Below are positions 48,501 to 56,641 of a stretch of 64,000 bases of DNA, piece by piece (position 1 is the stretch's first letter; each line of letters starts with the position of its first letter). Source of the stretch: Paracoccus salsus (lineage in GTDB: Bacteria; Pseudomonadota; Alphaproteobacteria; Rhodobacterales; Rhodobacteraceae); the NCBI RefSeq assembly GCF_021556615.1, contig NZ_JAKGGD010000005.1, positions 186,001 to 250,000 on the forward strand, in the 5' to 3' direction. The position numbers and the translations under genes are program-made. The notes below the pieces were generated by a model. The model had not been told where the DNA came from. It did not search any database and saw only the letters and a program-made list of their open reading frames with translations.

Positions 48501-50019
48501 CGGCGACACGGCTTCAGGTCTCGACGTGGATGCGAGGCTGGTCGATCTGGCGCTGATCCAGCCGCAATTGCCGGGGCCGTTGCGGGTGGTCGGCACGGTC
48601 CGGGAATCCGGGCGGGATTTCGTGGTGGACCTGAACGCCACCGCGGCGGCCGACATCGACCTTCGGATCTCCGGCACCGCGGCGCGTGACTTCGCCACGA
48701 CCGATCTTGCGATTGCAGGGACCGCCAACGCATCGCTGGCGAACGGCTTCATCCGCACGCGCAACATCGAGGGGCCGCTGCGGCTCGATCTCAGCCTTCA
48801 GGGGCCGCCCGGACTTTCTGCGCTTGGCGGCAGGCTTGTGCTGGAGGGGGGCGAACTGGCCGAGCCGGGACTGGGGCTGCGGCTGGAACAGATGAACGTC
48901 ACCGCCGCGTTCCAGACCGGTCGGATCTCCGTCGACGCCAGCGCCAATGTCGGCGCTGGCGGACGCATCATCGTGCGCGGGCCGATCGACCTGACCGGCG
49001 GCAATGTGGATCTGGACGTGCAGCTTGACGGGGTGGTGGTGCGCGACCCCAATCTTTATCAGGCCGAGATCGACGGCGCAGTCCGGTTCACGGGACGGAT
49101 GGCCGACGGCCCGCTGATATCGGGCCGGATCGACATTGCCGAGGCCGAGATCCGCATCCCTTCGACGGGGCTGGGCGGCGCCAAGTCGATCCCCGACATC
49201 CAGCATGTCGGCGACACGCGGCCGGTGCGTGCGACGCGCGCCAAGGCCGGGCTGGAGGCCTATCTGAGCGCCGCATCACGCGACGCGGCAATGGGCGGCC
49301 CTGCCGCGACCCCGCCGGCCAACCCGCCACGGCTGGATCTTCTGATCAGCGCGCCAAGCCGCGTGTTCATCCGCGGCCGCGGCGTCGATGCCGAAATGGG
49401 GGGCGAACTGCGCGTCCAGGGCACCGCAAGACGGGTCATCCCGATCGGATCGCTGGAGCTGATCCGGGGTCGCGTCGATCTGCTGGGCAAGAGGTTCGAT
49501 CTGACCGATGGCCTCATCGAACTGCAAGGCAGCCTGGTTCCCGTGATCCGGCTGGTGGCGCAGACAAGCCAGGATGGCGTCACGACGCGCATCATCATCG
49601 AAGGCGAGGCCAGCGACCCCGACATCACCTTTGAATCCAGCCCCGAGATGCCCGAGGAAGAGGTGCTGTCGCAACTGCTGTTCGGGCGCGGTCTTGACAA
49701 TATCAGCCCGCTTCAGGCCGCGCAGCTGGCGAATGCGCTTGCCGTTCTGGCCGGGCGCGGCGGCGAGGGAATCGTCGCCAGGCTGCGCAATCAGGTCGGT
49801 CTGGACGATCTGGACCTTCAGACCGATGACGAGGGCAATGTACAGGTCCGTGCCGGGAAATACCTGACCGAGAATCTCTATACCGATGTGTCGGTCGGCG
49901 ATAACGGCCAGAGCACGATCAACCTCAACCTCGACATCTCGGACACGCTGCGGGCGCGCGGCTCGGTCGGCAGTGACGGCGAGAATACGCTGGGGCTCTA
50001 TTTCGAACGCGACTACTGA
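45538..50019 (+). CDS. tamB: Translocation and assembly module inner-membrane protein TamB
   Basis: 1493 aa, AsmA-like superfamily: N-terminal anchor/signal (1-21), a long beta-taco rod, and the C-terminal DUF490 domain (about 1130-1493, ending GLYFERDY). TamB spans the periplasm and contacts TamA. A repeat of about 100 residues recurs at about 554, 650, 751, 850 and 950, each starting like LDGAL.G.TRL and followed by NP.L.A...G. E. coli TamB has 1259 residues. Confidence 0.94.
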   Translation: MRRIVTTTFVLLFPLLALAQGVAELSEQTDDDRGFLTRLLESSLSGTDRQVTIDGFRGALSSRATFDQMTIADGDGVWLTLEEGAISWNRAALLRGRVDIAELSAGRILLPRLPGAGEAQPRAEAPEFALPELPVGVRIDKIEAQRVELGEPVIGVEGAISLAGSMGLAGGEGTAQLAIKRLDGPQGDFVLDAGYANETKALRLNLTLDEAADGLLANLIDLYDKPSVSARISGEGALEDFAADIRLATDGQPRVTGQASANAAMGEDGTPGTAFRLQLGGDVASLLPPQDRTFFGERAVLVARGWRGEDGRISLPELKVDTEALSLSGSLATNAKSAPQNVDLEILLGRDAGATQVPVVLPGGGGEMTVESGRLALRFDAAQGQGWTLSGHVSQLDQGQVAIGELTLDGSGEVAMNDGALSEVTGEIAFGGQRLEFDDPGLAQAVGDQVTGRALFSLSPGQSLEVSELTLDGTDYGLSGLFLLSGLSGGFVLSADLAARYEDLARLSTLAGRDVTGRADAAVTGYYRVLTRSFDIDAQISGKDIAVDQPQLDRLLSGDSRISLQARRDEAGIELDRFSIDAQGLTAEAQGFLNSLSSDVTARISMPSLAAADPGYSGSLEAEASLNGASGQRRLTVSGEAEDLKLGIAALDGALSGRTNLALLAGETENDGYQIESFQLSNPQLNAEGEGSFASGDLDAVADFEVVDLAAIRPDWSGNFKARALLSEHDGTRLVDLTGTGENLSLGQQNVDGALTGTTRLKLLAEETGGVITLRDVQLDNRQMSATAEGIYGPGVTDLKAQLEARSLAFLGDGWRGSLDVDGSFREAGDGVRRLEVTGAAQDLALGQAQLDGALAGETRLALTGTEREGVFTIEQAQIENPRLNASATGTVGGGQTDVRTTLNAGDLRFLGNGISGAMSADARLIEENGVRRITATGSATGLSLGQPRLDPLLRGRTRFEVAASQSSDGLSLQRIDIGNPQVQIDASGDTASGLDVDARLVDLALIQPQLPGPLRVVGTVRESGRDFVVDLNATAAADIDLRISGTAARDFATTDLAIAGTANASLANGFIRTRNIEGPLRLDLSLQGPPGLSALGGRLVLEGGELAEPGLGLRLEQMNVTAAFQTGRISVDASANVGAGGRIIVRGPIDLTGGNVDLDVQLDGVVVRDPNLYQAEIDGAVRFTGRMADGPLISGRIDIAEAEIRIPSTGLGGAKSIPDIQHVGDTRPVRATRAKAGLEAYLSAASRDAAMGGPAATPPANPPRLDLLISAPSRVFIRGRGVDAEMGGELRVQGTARRVIPIGSLELIRGRVDLLGKRFDLTDGLIELQGSLVPVIRLVAQTSQDGVTTRIIIEGEASDPDITFESSPEMPEEEVLSQLLFGRGLDNISPLQAAQLANALAVLAGRGGEGIVARLRNQVGLDDLDLQTDDEGNVQVRAGKYLTENLYTDVSVGDNGQSTINLNLDISDTLRARGSVGSDGENTLGLYFERDY

Positions 50020-50021
50020 CC

Positions 50022-50041
50022 CGGCGCCTCAGTCGGCGCCG
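50022..50041. terminator. Hairpin between convergent tamB and PAS gene
   Basis: Perfect 7-bp GC stem (50022-50028 with 50035-50041), six-base loop. It overlaps the last codons of the PAS gene. No T-tract. Confidence 0.5.
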
Positions 50042-51624
50042 ACCGCGCTGGCAAGGCCTGGGGCGTCCGGGCCGCTGTGCGAGGCGCGTTCGCGCATCGA
50101 TTCAGGGCTGCGGAAGCGAAGCATCTGCCGCCCGCCGCCCAGCCGCGAAACCGTCCACCCCAGAAGCCGACCGTCAGGTCCGCTCATCGCGCCGCTTGCA
50201 GGCCCGCCGTCCTCGCTTGCGTTCAGGCGGTCGCGCAATGACCTGAAGCCGGGGCCGGGCTCGATCCGGCCCTCCCACGAGGCAATGGCCGAGGTCAGCG
50301 TCTTGTTTTCGTCGCCCCAAAGATCACGATAGGCTTGGTTCATCATGACAAGCTGACCATTCGGCGCGAAGACGGCCAGGGCATCCTCGATCCCGTCAAG
50401 GACATGGGTTCCAAGCAGAAGTTCCGCGCGGAACTTGCGTGTCAGAGAGATCTCGGATGTGATATCCTCGAACAGGAATGCCACGGCGCCATCCGGGTGC
50501 GGCCGCCCGGTCACCCGGTAGGTCTGGCCCCCGGGCAGGGACCAGGTCTCGACGTGATGGCCGGTCGCCGCGGCGCTTTCCAGATTGGCCATCTGCTGAC
50601 GCCAGCTGCGGAAGTTCTTGGGTTCAGGCACCATCCGCAGTTCGCGAAGCTTGTCGAGCAGATCGAACAGCGTCGGGCGCGCGGTCAGGAATCCTGTGGG
50701 AAGGCCGGTCAGGTCGATCAGCGCGGGGTTGAACAGTTGCAGGTTGCGCTGCCGATCAAAGATGGCCAACCCGATCGGCAGGTCGGCGAAGGTCTTGGTC
50801 AGGGTCTGGACGAATTCGCGAAGGCTGCGTTCGGCCCGCACGGCAGCATCGGCCGGCAGCGCGAACATCATCGTCTGGTCGCCGGTCCGGTGGCTGTGAC
50901 AATCGTACCACGAAACGACGCCATGGCTGTCCAGCGAGGCCCGCCGGGTCGCGGTACCGGCGCCGGGCACCGGCTTGGGCGGCTCCAGCAGCCGGGGCAG
51001 GGGCCAGCCGACCACCCCGTCGCCCTGCGCTTCGGCGCGGCGCAGATAGGCGGCGTTTGCCCAGGTCACGCGCTCTTCCGCGTCCTGTCGCCAGACCAGC
51101 ATCGGGGTCTGGTCGAGGGCCCGGCGCAGGAGATCCAGCTCTTCCTCCATTGCTTGCTGGGACATGGAATCGACCATGATCCCGGCGTGTTCCGCCGCCG
51201 GGTCCGTCACGGAGATACGCAACAGTTCGTCGCCCAGATCTTCGGCCAGAAGGCGCAGCGCCGCGCTGCCCGTGCCGGCATCGCCCAGCAACTCGATTCG
51301 TCCGAGACGCGAGATCTGGTCCAGCCGGCTGCCGAAATCGGGAAAGCGCGGCCCGATCCACTGGACGAGGCGTTCCCAGTCGCCATCCGGCGCGGGCATG
51401 CGCGACAACAGGGTGCGCGCAGGACCCGTCGCATCCGTCAGGCGACGATCACGGAACAGGAAAACCATCGGCTGCAAGCGCTGTTCCAGCCTGTCGGTCG
51501 ACGACAGACGGGACGATCCCCTCCACCGCCTGTCCCAGCCGCGAAGCACCGCCACGGCCAGCACCACTGAAATCGTTCCCGCAAGAACGGCCGTGATCGC
51601 GACCAGTACAGCTTCAGACGCCAC
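50029..51624 (-). CDS. Membrane-anchored PAS-domain protein lacking a kinase domain
   Basis: 531 aa: one N-terminal membrane helix (about 6-28), then PAS-like domains around 165-230, 285-400 (PAS_7 type, FADLPIGLAIFDRQRNLQLFNPAL) and 405-500 (DGIEDALAVFAPNGQLVMMNQAY). No HisKA box and no ATP-binding motifs; the C-terminus is disordered. It lies 63 bp downstream of regB on the same strand, so it may sense a signal for another kinase, perhaps RegB. That link is inference. Confidence 0.8.
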   Translation of the reverse strand: MASEAVLVAITAVLAGTISVVLAVAVLRGWDRRWRGSSRLSSTDRLEQRLQPMVFLFRDRRLTDATGPARTLLSRMPAPDGDWERLVQWIGPRFPDFGSRLDQISRLGRIELLGDAGTGSAALRLLAEDLGDELLRISVTDPAAEHAGIMVDSMSQQAMEEELDLLRRALDQTPMLVWRQDAEERVTWANAAYLRRAEAQGDGVVGWPLPRLLEPPKPVPGAGTATRRASLDSHGVVSWYDCHSHRTGDQTMMFALPADAAVRAERSLREFVQTLTKTFADLPIGLAIFDRQRNLQLFNPALIDLTGLPTGFLTARPTLFDLLDKLRELRMVPEPKNFRSWRQQMANLESAAATGHHVETWSLPGGQTYRVTGRPHPDGAVAFLFEDITSEISLTRKFRAELLLGTHVLDGIEDALAVFAPNGQLVMMNQAYRDLWGDENKTLTSAIASWEGRIEPGPGFRSLRDRLNASEDGGPASGAMSGPDGRLLGWTVSRLGGGRQMLRFRSPESMRERASHSGPDAPGLASAVGAD

Positions 51625-51687
51625 GGAACCCTGCCTCCAGATGTTTCATCGAACATAGGTCAGCCATGCTTAACGAAAAGTTAAGAT

Positions 51688-53010
51688 TCAAAGATCCCAT
51701 GTCGGATTGTCGCCCAGTGCGGCCCTTTCATTCGCGCGGATCCTGTTCAGCGGCCATCTGACCGACACGATCGCCCCCGGGCCACCATTGGCGAAGGTCA
51801 GCCGGGCACCTGTCCGTTCCAGCAGGGTCTTTGCAATGAACAGCCCAAGTCCCATGCCCTCGTAGCCGCCGCGCTGAGCGCCGCCCCGGCGACTGGTCAG
51901 ATACGGATCGCCGATCCTTGCCAGAAGCGCTGCGGGATAGCCGGGGCCGTCGTCGCGGATGGTCACGGTCAGATAGCTGGCGCTTTCATGCCCCTCGATC
52001 ACCACGCGCGACCGGGCGAAGTCCACGGCGTTCTGGATCAGGTTGCGCAGGGCGTGCATGATCGCAGGGTCGCGGACGATGCCGGGCCCTTCGGCGACGA
52101 TCTCGACGACCGGGCCGCGATCGGCATGCGGCCTTGCCGCATCCTCAAGCACGGTCCGCAACGGTGCCGCACGCAGCATCAGGTCTTCCTTGCCGGCTTG
52201 GCCCATGCTGCGCAGGATATGGGCGCAGCGGTCGGCCGACTGACGCAGGCTGATCGCATCCTCGCGCAGTTCGGGCCGATCATCCAACTCGTCCGCCAGT
52301 TCGCCCGCGATCAGCTTGATGGTGGCCAGCGGAGTTCCCATCTCGTGCGCTGCCGCGGCGACCACCCCGCCGATATGCTGAAGCCGCTGCTCGCGGGCCA
52401 GCGCCATCTGCGTCGCGAACAGGGCGTTGGAGGTGGCGGTCATCTCTGCCGTGACACGATGAGTATAGCCCGCAAAGAAGACCACACCGATCACCAGCGC
52501 CAGCCAGTGACCCAGTGTCAGGATCGGGTTCAGTTGCAGCTGCTGTCCCGAGGCGTCGTGCAGCGGCACCGCCAGCAGCGCCGCCAGCGAGATCAGCGCA
52601 ACCGTGGCCAGCCCAAGAGCGACCGTTTGCCGTGCGTTGAGGGTTGTCGCGGCGATCGTGACTGGCGCCAGAACCAGAAGCGCAAAGGGATTGGACATGC
52701 CGCCGGTCAGCGCGATCAGCGTCGACATCTGGACCAGGTCGAAGGCCAGGTGGGCGATGGCGCGGTGCGGCGAGGTCCGGCGTGGCGGTCGCACGTAAAG
52801 CCAGATATTGACGGCCAGTGCCGCCGCGATCAGCGCGAGAACCGGCACTCTCGCGAAATTGATCCCGATCAGCCCGGCGACCGTCACCGCGGCAAACTGC
52901 CCGCCGATCGCGAACCAGCGCAGCAGGATCAGGGTGCGCATCCGGATCGGCTCGGCGCGGTGGGTGTCGTCGATGGAAGAGAGCCCGCGCTGCGGGGTCG
53001 GCGCGCTCAT
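51688..53010 (-). CDS. regB: Redox sensor histidine kinase RegB/PrrB/ActS
   Basis: Global redox kinase that represses or activates energy-metabolism genes through RegA. 440 aa: six membrane helices (about 25-190) containing the ubiquinone-binding GGMSNPF (103-109), the HisKA box with phospho-acceptor His222 (AAAHEMGTPLATIK), the redox-active Cys262 (ADRCAHIL) that forms an inhibitory disulfide in Rhodobacter, and an HATPase domain (GMGLGLFIAKTLLERTGA). Divergent from senC-regA, the arrangement known from Rhodobacter. Confidence 0.95.
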   Translation of the reverse strand: MSAPTPQRGLSSIDDTHRAEPIRMRTLILLRWFAIGGQFAAVTVAGLIGINFARVPVLALIAAALAVNIWLYVRPPRRTSPHRAIAHLAFDLVQMSTLIALTGGMSNPFALLVLAPVTIAATTLNARQTVALGLATVALISLAALLAVPLHDASGQQLQLNPILTLGHWLALVIGVVFFAGYTHRVTAEMTATSNALFATQMALAREQRLQHIGGVVAAAAHEMGTPLATIKLIAGELADELDDRPELREDAISLRQSADRCAHILRSMGQAGKEDLMLRAAPLRTVLEDAARPHADRGPVVEIVAEGPGIVRDPAIMHALRNLIQNAVDFARSRVVIEGHESASYLTVTIRDDGPGYPAALLARIGDPYLTSRRGGAQRGGYEGMGLGLFIAKTLLERTGARLTFANGGPGAIVSVRWPLNRIRANERAALGDNPTWDL

Positions 53011-53100
53011 GGAGGGGCTCCGCTGCGACATTGCGCGTCTTGATACCCGGCTGCGGATCGGCGATCAATGTGCGCATTTCGGAAAGGCGGGGAAACAGCC

Positions 53101-53730
53101 ATGGCGGATCGCAGAAATCTGATCTACGGCACGGTCGCCGCCGCGGCCGTGCTGGTTGCGGGCGGGGCATTTCTGTCCCTGGGCGGATCGGACGATACCT
53201 ATGCAGAATGCCGCGCCAGCACGGTCGCCGGCGGGATGGACAGTTTCGGCTCGGATTTCACCCTCACCCGGCAGGACGGGCAGCGTGTCGGCGCCGATGA
53301 GGTCTTCACCAGACCGACATTGCTGTATTTCGGCTACACATTCTGCCCCGATGTCTGCCCGCTGGACAGCGCGCGCAATGCGGAGGCGCAACTGTTGCTG
53401 GCCGAACAGGGCAAGGATGTGCAGCTTGTCTTCATTACCGTCGATCCGCGTCGGGACACGCCCGAGGTGCTGGAAGATTTCACCGCGCTGTTCTCTGATG
53501 ACATGGTCGGCCTGACCGGCAGCGTCGAGGAAATCGCCGCCGCCAACAAGGGCTGGCGCAATTATTACAAGGCCCAGGATCAGCAGGACGACGAGTATTA
53601 CCTGGTCGATCACATGACCAATACCTATCTCGTCATGCCGGGAAACCGGACGGTCGAGTTCTTTTCGCGCGACACCTCTCCGCAGCAGATGGCGGATTCG
53701 GTCGGATGCTATGTTGATGCCGCGAGTTGA
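53101..53730 (+). CDS. senC: SCO1/SenC copper chaperone
   Basis: Membrane-anchored periplasmic protein for copper-A centre assembly of cytochrome oxidase (prrC in Rhodobacter). 209 aa: membrane helix about 8-28, thioredoxin fold with Cu ligands Cys82 and Cys86 (FCPDVCP) and His171 (VDHMTN). ATG 53101. Lies between regB and regA as in Rhodobacter. Confidence 0.95.
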   Translation: MADRRNLIYGTVAAAAVLVAGGAFLSLGGSDDTYAECRASTVAGGMDSFGSDFTLTRQDGQRVGADEVFTRPTLLYFGYTFCPDVCPLDSARNAEAQLLLAEQGKDVQLVFITVDPRRDTPEVLEDFTALFSDDMVGLTGSVEEIAAANKGWRNYYKAQDQQDDEYYLVDHMTNTYLVMPGNRTVEFFSRDTSPQQMADSVGCYVDAAS

Positions 53731-53801
53731 GGGCAACCGCTTGCGCTGACCGGCTTCCCCGATCAAACATGCATCGAACGCAGGGTATGTGAGGGAATGA
53801 C

Positions 53802-54356
53802 ATGGATGAGCCAGCAGCCACGCAGATCGGTCCCGATCCGTCCCTTCTGCTTGTCGATGACGACGAAGTCTTCGTGACGCGGCTTGCGCGGGCGATGGAG
53901 AAGCGCGGCTTCATGCCGCGCACCGCATTGAGCGTCGCCGACGCGATGCGCATGATCGCGAAGAACGCGCCAGCCTATGCGGTCATCGACCTGCGCCTTG
54001 AGGATGGCAACGGGCTGGACGTGGTCGAGACGCTGCGCGAGGCGCGCCATGACGCCAAGATCATCGTCCTGACCGGCTATGGCGCCATCGCCACGGCCGT
54101 CGCGGCGGTCAAGATGGGCGCCACCGACTATCTCGCCAAACCGGCCGATGCGAATGACGTGACGTCCGCATTGCTGGCCTCGGGCGAATTGTTGCCGCCC
54201 CCGCCCGAAAATCCGATGTCCGCCGACCGGGTAAGGTGGGAACATATCCAGCGGGTTTACGAACAATGCGAGAGGAATGTCAGCGAAACCGCGCGCCGTC
54301 TTCATATGCACCGGCGGACACTTCAGCGGATCCTTGCAAAACGCGGGCCCAGGTAG
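53802..54356 (+). CDS. regA: Response regulator RegA/PrrA/ActR
   Basis: 184 aa: receiver domain with acidic pocket Asp19-21 and phospho-acceptor Asp63 (VIDLRLEDG), the Lys in YLAKPAD, a poly-Pro linker (PPPPEN) and a C-terminal Fis-type helix-turn-helix (NVSETARRLHMHRRTLQRIL). The C-terminal part is the near-invariant DNA-binding region of this family. Confidence 0.96.
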   Translation: MDEPAATQIGPDPSLLLVDDDEVFVTRLARAMEKRGFMPRTALSVADAMRMIAKNAPAYAVIDLRLEDGNGLDVVETLREARHDAKIIVLTGYGAIATAVAAVKMGATDYLAKPADANDVTSALLASGELLPPPPENPMSADRVRWEHIQRVYEQCERNVSETARRLHMHRRTLQRILAKRGPR

Positions 54357-54372
54357 AATTGAAAATAGTCAG

Positions 54373-54400
54373 TTGAAAATTTTCGCGGCTGTTATAGATA
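54373..54400 (+). promoter_or_regulatory. Candidate promoter of the H-NS-like gene
   Basis: TTGAAA (54373-54378), 16 bases, TAGATA (54395-54400), in an AT-rich 75-bp gap. Plausible sigma-70 promoter; the AT-richness may also let the H-NS-like protein bind its own promoter. Confidence 0.4.
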
Positions 54401-54431
54401 TACGGATATCAAAACACGCGGAAGTTAAACA

Positions 54432-54743
54432 ATGAGCCTAGACTTTGATAAGATGACTCTCAAGGAAATGCGCGACATGCGGTCGAAACTGGACCGTGCG
54501 ATCAATTCGTATGAGGATCGCAAGCGCCGCGAGGCGCTGGTCGCGATCGAGGAGGCCGCGCGCGAACACGGCTTCAATCTGGCAGAGCTTACCGGAGGCA
54601 AGCCGCGTCGCGCAGGAACCGTGCCGCCGAAATATGCCAACCCCGAGGACCCGACGATGACCTGGACCGGACGTGGGCGCAAGCCTCGCTGGGTGCAGGA
54701 AAATCTGGAAAACGGCAAAGCGCTTGAAGATCTTCTGATCTGA
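54432..54743 (+). CDS. hvrA: H-NS family nucleoid protein (HvrA type)
   Basis: 103 aa: N-terminal coiled-coil dimerisation helix (about 5-50) and the C-terminal H-NS DNA-binding motif TWTGRGRKPRW (77-87). In Rhodobacter capsulatus hvrA follows regA and tunes photosynthesis and nitrogen genes. The same position here supports the name. Confidence 0.88.
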   Translation: MSLDFDKMTLKEMRDMRSKLDRAINSYEDRKRREALVAIEEAAREHGFNLAELTGGKPRRAGTVPPKYANPEDPTMTWTGRGRKPRWVQENLENGKALEDLLI

Positions 54744-54755
54744 AACGGGACGCAG

Positions 54756-54782
54756 GAAACAGGCTGCAGCGCGGCCTGTTTC
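54756..54782. terminator. Hairpin between hvrA and the convergent HD gene
   Basis: Perfect 9-bp stem (54756-54764 with 54774-54782), nine-base loop, in the 41-bp gap between two stops; the arm ends in GTTTC. Bidirectional terminator. Confidence 0.75.
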
Positions 54783-54784
54783 GA

Positions 54785-55405
54785 TCAGCCGTCGGAATGA
54801 TCGACGCCGTCCATCGACCGGATCAGCGTTTTGAAATGCGCCAGGAAAGCGGCGCGCACTTCGGCGGGCGGTCTAAGTCTGATTTGCAGGACAGACAATA
54901 TATGCTCGTTCTGCAGCGGGAACAATTTGCGCGCCTCGGCCTCGGTGAAGCCCGCGATCTGCACCGACTCGAGCCTTGCGGAAATCCGGTCGGCCTGCTT
55001 GATCTTCTTCTTGATTGCCACGGGAATGGCGGCGGGCAGCCCGAAGCGGCGATGAATCGCGGCGGCCAGACGCTCGTCCATCGCCCCGTATTCCTGACCC
55101 AGCGCCGATTTGACGGGCGAAATCATGTCGCCGATCACGTATTCCGGTGCATCGTGCAATAGCGCGGACAAACGCCAGCATGGATCACAGCCCGGGTTGA
55201 TCCGGACAAAGATCGATTCGACCAGCAGCGAATGTTCGGCCACCGAGTAGGGCCAGTCGCCGCGCGTCTGACCGTTCCAGCGCGCGACGAAGGCAAGCCC
55301 GTGGGCGATGTCCTCGATCTCGATGTCGAAGGGCGTCGGGTCCAGCAGGTCCAGACGCCGACCGGACAGCATGCGCTGCCAGGCGCGTCGCGGCCGGGAG
55401 GGCAT
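54785..55405 (-). CDS. HD-domain phosphohydrolase (YfbR-like)
   Basis: 206 aa. HD-superfamily metal ligands: His in SVAEHSLLVE (near 58), HD in LLHDAPEYVIGD (near 83-84) and Asp in IKQADRISA (near 138). YfbR proteins are 5'-deoxynucleotidases; specificity here is inferred. It ends convergent to hvrA and starts 12 bp after the secB stop. Confidence 0.82.
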   Translation of the reverse strand: MPSRPRRAWQRMLSGRRLDLLDPTPFDIEIEDIAHGLAFVARWNGQTRGDWPYSVAEHSLLVESIFVRINPGCDPCWRLSALLHDAPEYVIGDMISPVKSALGQEYGAMDERLAAAIHRRFGLPAAIPVAIKKKIKQADRISARLESVQIAGFTEAEARKLFPLQNEHILSVLQIRLRPPAEVRAAFLAHFKTLIRSMDGVDHSDG

Positions 55406-55417
55406 CCGCGTGTGCCG

Positions 55418-55930
55418 TCAGGACAGCGGCTTTTCGGCCGCTGCTTCCGTCTGGGTCTGTGCACGACGGGCCAGCTCCTGACGATACAGCGCCACGAAAT
55501 CGACCGGGTCCATGTTGAAGGCCGGAAAGCCGCCGTCGCGCGTCAGGTCCGAAATGATCCGGCGGACAAAGGGGAACAGCATGCGCGGGCACTCGATCAT
55601 CAGGAACGGGTGCATCTGGTCCTCGGGCACCCCCTCGATATGAAACACCCCGCCGTAATCCAGCTCGGCCAGGAACATCGTCTGCCCGTCGCCCTTGTTG
55701 GTCGAGGTGACGCGGTATTTCGAGATGACCTCGTACTGGTTCTCGGTCCCACGCTTGCGTGCGTCGAGGCTGACCTGCACGGTTATTTCGGGCTGAACAT
55801 CGCCCGAAGGCGCGCCTTTCGTCGCGACCGCGTTCTCGAAGGAAAGGTCGCGGATATACTGCGCCAGGATCTGCATCCGCAGTTGAGGCTGTGCTTGCGC
55901 CGCGCCATTCGGGGTGGTTTCGTCAGCCAT
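55418..55930 (-). CDS. secB: Protein-export chaperone SecB
   Basis: Tetrameric cytosolic chaperone that delivers preproteins to SecA. 170 aa with QPQLRMQILAQYIRDLSFEN (about 15-34) and the conserved HIEGVPEDQMHPFLMIECPRMLFPFVR segment. ATG 55930. In relatives it often follows dnaQ; here it is about 35 kb away. Confidence 0.95.
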   Translation of the reverse strand: MADETTPNGAAQAQPQLRMQILAQYIRDLSFENAVATKGAPSGDVQPEITVQVSLDARKRGTENQYEVISKYRVTSTNKGDGQTMFLAELDYGGVFHIEGVPEDQMHPFLMIECPRMLFPFVRRIISDLTRDGGFPAFNMDPVDFVALYRQELARRAQTQTEAAAEKPLS

Positions 55931-55987
55931 GATCTGTCCTCGCAAATTCGGATTTGACGCCGCTTCTATCAGGCGCGGCACAGGGCC

Positions 55988-56530
55988 TCAATGGCGCGTC
56001 CAGCCGGAATTGCCGCGCCGATCCGGCTGGTCGTCAACCGGTTCGACCGGCAGGTCCGGTGGCGTTTGCGGCCGCCGCGGCACCTCGTCATCCTCGACCA
56101 CGTAGTCGCCGTCGATGATTCCGTCGCCATAGGGCGGACGATGAGGTTCGTATCGACGGGTGCTGCGCATCTCGATCCGTCTGATCTCGATACGTTGCGC
56201 GACATAGCGCATCACGGCATCGCGTACCGCGGGGATCAGCAGCAGCAGGCCAACCGCGTCCGTGAAGAAGCCCGGCGTCAGCAACAGGATGCCCGCCGCC
56301 ACGATCATCACGCCGTGCGCCAGCGGGCGGGTCGGATCCCGCATCTGATTGAAGCTTTCCTGCACCTCGTTCCACGCATGGGCGCCCTGGCTGCGCACCA
56401 GCACGCTGCCGGCCAGGGCTGTCAGAACGACGATTGCCAGCGTCGGCCACAGACCGATAAACCCGCCGATCTGGATGAACAGCGCGATCTCGATAATCGG
56501 CACCGCCACGAAAACCCAGAATAGCCACAT
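55988..56530 (-). CDS. fxsA: FxsA family membrane protein
   Basis: 180 aa: FxsA domain with membrane helices (about 3-45 and 70-105), conserved VPIIEIALFIQIGGFIGLWP and LLLTPGFFTDAVG. The E. coli homologue suppresses phage T7 exclusion by plasmid F. The C-terminal 60 residues are charged and disordered. ATG 56530 has GGGGGAAA ahead. Divergent from the Tim44-like gene. Confidence 0.9.
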   Translation of the reverse strand: MWLFWVFVAVPIIEIALFIQIGGFIGLWPTLAIVVLTALAGSVLVRSQGAHAWNEVQESFNQMRDPTRPLAHGVMIVAAGILLLTPGFFTDAVGLLLLIPAVRDAVMRYVAQRIEIRRIEMRSTRRYEPHRPPYGDGIIDGDYVVEDDEVPRRPQTPPDLPVEPVDDQPDRRGNSGWTRH

Positions 56531-56641
56531 GCCATTTCCCCCTGTTGCCAGTGCGTCAACTGGACTTGCTCTGGTCCGACCCCTACATAGTAACCTAGAC
56601 GCAAGAAACAAACCGATCTGACCAGAATCGAGGCTGACCCC

